Shown in pieces: positions 62,005 to 64,000 of a DNA stretch of 64,000 nucleotides. The notes under the pieces are model-generated. The model had not been told where the DNA came from. It saw only the letters and a list, made by a program, of their open reading frames with translations, and searched no databases. The DNA comes from CAWAPD01 sp963783865 (lineage in GTDB: Bacteria > Actinomycetota > Thermoleophilia > UBA2241). The first letter of the stretch is position 1. Each line of letters begins with the position of its first letter. A program made the position numbers and the translations under genes. The stretch is taken from assembly GCA_963783865.1 (NCBI GenBank), contig CAWAPD010000002.1:124001-188000 (forward strand), given 5' to 3'.

Positions 62005-62700
62005 CTAGAGCACGCGGTCGCGGGCGCCGCGGCGGGCCAGCGGCCCGGCGACCGCGCCCGCGACCGCTGCCAGACGCCGCCGGCGCCGCACCAGCGGCGG
62101 CGCCACGACGATGACGCCGATGCCCCCGAACAGCAGCAGCTTGCGGCCGAGGGGCATCGGCGTCCAGTAGTCCGCGATCTGGGCCCGCAGGTCGGCGCCG
62201 AAGTGGATGGTCGGCCAGCGCCAGACGTAGTGGCCGTTCACGCGCTGCGCCAGCGCGACGCTGTCGTTCTCGAGCGCGTTCGCCTGCTTGCCCGGGTAGT
62301 CCACCCAGATGTGGTCGAACGACATCTGCAACCGGTAGGGGATGTGCTTGTAAGCCAGGATGCTGGCCAGCACCACGGCCCGGCTCTCGCAGTCGCCCCT
62401 GCCCTGCGCCACCGCCTCGCGCGTCGTCGGGAAGTACCACGGCACGCCGGCCGTCTGCCAGTCGTAGGAATAGGGGACGATGCGGTCGGTCACGGCCTGC
62501 TCTATCTTCCTCGGGTCGTTCGGAAGCCGCTGCGCGATCCCGGCGACGGCCTGCGGGTCGACCCGCGGGTGCGACACGTGCTCGATACTGCGCGCCAGCA
62601 CCAGCGGGTTGGGGTAGAGCACGAAGAACGTCCAGGCCAGGACGGCGGCGCCGACGGCGGCGACGGCCAGAAGAAGGCGAGCGAGACGGCGGATGCGCAT
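62005..62700 (-). CDS. Transglutaminase-like membrane protein
   Basis: 231 residues: N-terminal helix (about 8-30), an extracytoplasmic core and a C-terminal helix (LLLFGGIGVIVVAPPL) with a basic end. The core has a Cys-His-Asp arrangement of the transglutaminase-like cysteine-protease fold: Cys104 in GDCESRA, His130 and Asp134 in DHIWVDYPGK. Such proteins act on cell-envelope peptides, but no substrate is known. Sits downstream of the D,D-carboxypeptidase, compatible with an envelope role. Confidence 0.7.
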   Translation of the reverse strand: MRIRRLARLLLAVAAVGAAVLAWTFFVLYPNPLVLARSIEHVSHPRVDPQAVAGIAQRLPNDPRKIEQAVTDRIVPYSYDWQTAGVPWYFPTTREAVAQGRGDCESRAVVLASILAYKHIPYRLQMSFDHIWVDYPGKQANALENDSVALAQRVNGHYVWRWPTIHFGADLRAQIADYWTPMPLGRKLLLFGGIGVIVVAPPLVRRRRRLAAVAGAVAGPLARRGARDRVL

Positions 62701-62760
62701 AGACCCAGTGTACCCGGCCGAGGACGAAGCGCGAGCCGCCTGCCGTGTCGCGCCCCCGAC

Positions 62761-63958
62761 TCAGAAGATCGACGTCACCCAGCTCCAGGCGCGGTGGACC
62801 TGGTAGCCGATGCGCGTCAGCAGCCCGGCGCGCCCGAACCCGCGCGCGGCCACGAGGTCCCGGTGGCCCACGACCACGCCGTCGGCGGAGTACACGATCG
62901 TGCCCAGCTTCTGGCCCCGGGCGACCGGAAGGGAGACGCTCGAGGGAGCGCTGACGCGGCTGGCGATGTCGGCCCCCGTGCGGACCTGGGCCGAGACCGG
63001 TCCGGCCGTGACCAGGTCGAGACCTTCGTCGTGGTACGGCACCTTCACGTGCGCCTCGACCGATCCCGGGCCGACCAGCCGCCGGACCCCGTAGAACGTG
63101 GCCCCGTACTTGAACAGCCGGAGCGCGCCGGCGACCCGCGCCGCCTCGCTGGGGGCGCCGAGGACGGAGACGATGAAGCGGCGGCCTCCGTACCTGCCCG
63201 ACGCCACCACGCAGTAGCCGGCCGGGTCGGTCCACCCCGTCTTCACGCCGTCGACCCACGGGATAGTCGTGGAGCAGCGTGTTGTGCGAGACGAGGACCC
63301 GGCGGTAGCTCCGTCCCTTCCACGGGATCGTCGTCTCGTACGTGCGGACGTAGCCGGCGAAGCGCCGGTCGGCCATGGCCACGCGCGCCAGGCGCGCGAG
63401 GTCCATGGCGCTGCTGTGATGGCCGGGCTGGTCCAGGCCGTGCGGGTTCATGTAGTGCGTGTTCGTCAAACCGAGCTGCGCCGCCTTGGCGTTCATCATC
63501 GCCACGAACGCCTTCTGGCTGCCGGCGACGTAGTCGGCCAAGTCGGCGGCGGCGTCGTTGGCGCTCTGGATCAGCGTCGCCTTGAGCAACTGGTCGACGG
63601 TGAGCTTCTCGCCCTTGTGCAGGTAGATCTCGTCCTCGCCCACGCCGACGGCGTCGCGCCGCGCGGTCACCATCTCCCGCAGGTCCTTGACGTGCTCCAG
63701 CACGACCAGTCCCGTCATGATCTTGGTCGTCGAGGCCATCGGCAGGCGCCGGTCGGGGTCGTGGGCGTCGAGGACGACGCCGGTGCGCTGGTCCATCACC
63801 ACCCAGGCCTTGGCCGCGACGTGCGGCGGGGCGGCCGCCGCCGCAGGCGCCGGCCGCCCCACCGCCGCCAGAAGGCAGGCGAGCGCGAGCGCGAGGAACA
63901 CGCGGAGGTGGACGGACCACTGGGGAGATGTCGACGATCTGCTGCTGCGCGAGCGCAT
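62761..63958 (-). CDS. D-alanyl-D-alanine carboxypeptidase, S11 family (one frameshift as given)
   Basis: Low-molecular-weight penicillin-binding protein trimming peptidoglycan stem peptides. From ATG 63958: signal peptide about 1-42, SxxK at Ser76-Lys79 (ASTTK), SxN at Ser132-Asn134. Near 63260 the frame shifts after LLHDYP; the other frame continues at once with WVDGVKTGWTDPAGY, the KTG motif, and runs to the stop at 62761. Removing one C of the CCC run (coding strand) restores about 398 residues. Closing segment WSWVTSIF may be a membrane-interacting end. The ATG 30 bases upstream lies across the promoter and is less likely. Confidence 0.86.
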
Positions 63959-63968
63959 GGGTCTGCCT

Positions 63969-63976
63969 AGTGTATA
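63969..63976 (-). promoter_or_regulatory. Candidate -10 box of the carboxypeptidase gene
   Basis: TATACACT on the minus strand, about 10 bases before the preferred ATG; the -35 region lies beyond the reliable part of the window edge. The site is nearly palindromic and also gives TATACT on the plus strand. Confidence 0.35.
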
Positions 63977-64000
63977 CTCCGCCACCATGCAGATGAACGG

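Noticed and set aside
63987..64000. Start of a plus-strand gene (ATGCAGATGAACGG) at the right edge, after TATACT
   Set aside because: Only 14 bases are visible, too few to support a gene.

Overview
High-GC genomic DNA (roughly two thirds G+C by eye) with operons joined by 4-base ATGA/GTGA overlaps, many GTG starts, and gene ends marked by long GC hairpins with little or no U tract. No tRNA, rRNA, insertion sequence, phage gene or CRISPR array was seen. The gene content fits a deep-branching actinobacterium with an anaerobic or facultative lifestyle (Thermoleophilia- or Coriobacteriia-like), but the lineage is an inference and a Chloroflexota-type host is not excluded. The window is mostly chromosomal housekeeping and amino-acid biosynthesis, with two accessory pieces: a tandem pair of large secreted beta-propeller proteins and a 4-hydroxybutyrate (4HB) module.

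Layout. 1-9679 (minus strand): rpiB-glyA-dCMP deaminase-wecA, then the F1Fo ATP synthase operon (atpZ/atpI-like genes, B, E, F, H, A, G, D; atpD runs off the left edge). 9880-18937 (minus): a his operon hisZ-G-D-B-H-A-F that continues by 4-base overlaps into tsaC, a PhzF-family gene and an MFS exporter. 19038-22463: dnaE. 22571-31580 (minus): leuA-C-D-B, ilvE, cimA, a fumarylacetoacetase-family gene and a nucleotidyltransferase-like gene, headed by a leader region encoding a Leu-rich peptide. 31895-38094 (minus): two paralogous secreted IPT/BNR proteins, each with its own near-identical promoter and structured 5' UTR. 38222-42131 (minus): class V aminotransferase-serA-M24 peptidase. 42563-42970: a lone VOC protein. 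43055-49384 (minus): ilvD-B-N, a small membrane protein, an aldo/keto reductase and ilvC. 49515-52357: a DUF2207 membrane protein, divergent from DUF302 and thioredoxin genes that follow a CsoR/CstR-type operator. 52565-59619: PII and glutamate dehydrogenase (minus), divergent from the 4HB operon (plus). 59726-63958 (minus): threonine aldolase, M29 aminopeptidase, a transglutaminase-like protein and a D,D-carboxypeptidase.

Functionally, leu + ilv + cimA give complete branched-chain amino-acid synthesis, including a threonine-independent citramalate route to isoleucine. GDH and PII connect nitrogen and glutamate metabolism to a likely 4-aminobutyrate/4HB fermentation route: 4HB dehydrogenase, 4HB CoA-transferase, and the radical Fe-S/FAD enzyme 4-hydroxybutyryl-CoA dehydratase leading to crotonyl-CoA. 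A 92-residue four-cysteine protein of unknown function sits inside that operon.

Three otherwise conserved genes (hisZ, leuD, the D,D-carboxypeptidase) each carry one single-base frameshift as given, always repaired by removing one C on the coding strand. This looks more like consensus error than decay, but HisG also has an unusual PRPP-loop sequence that deserves a separate look.
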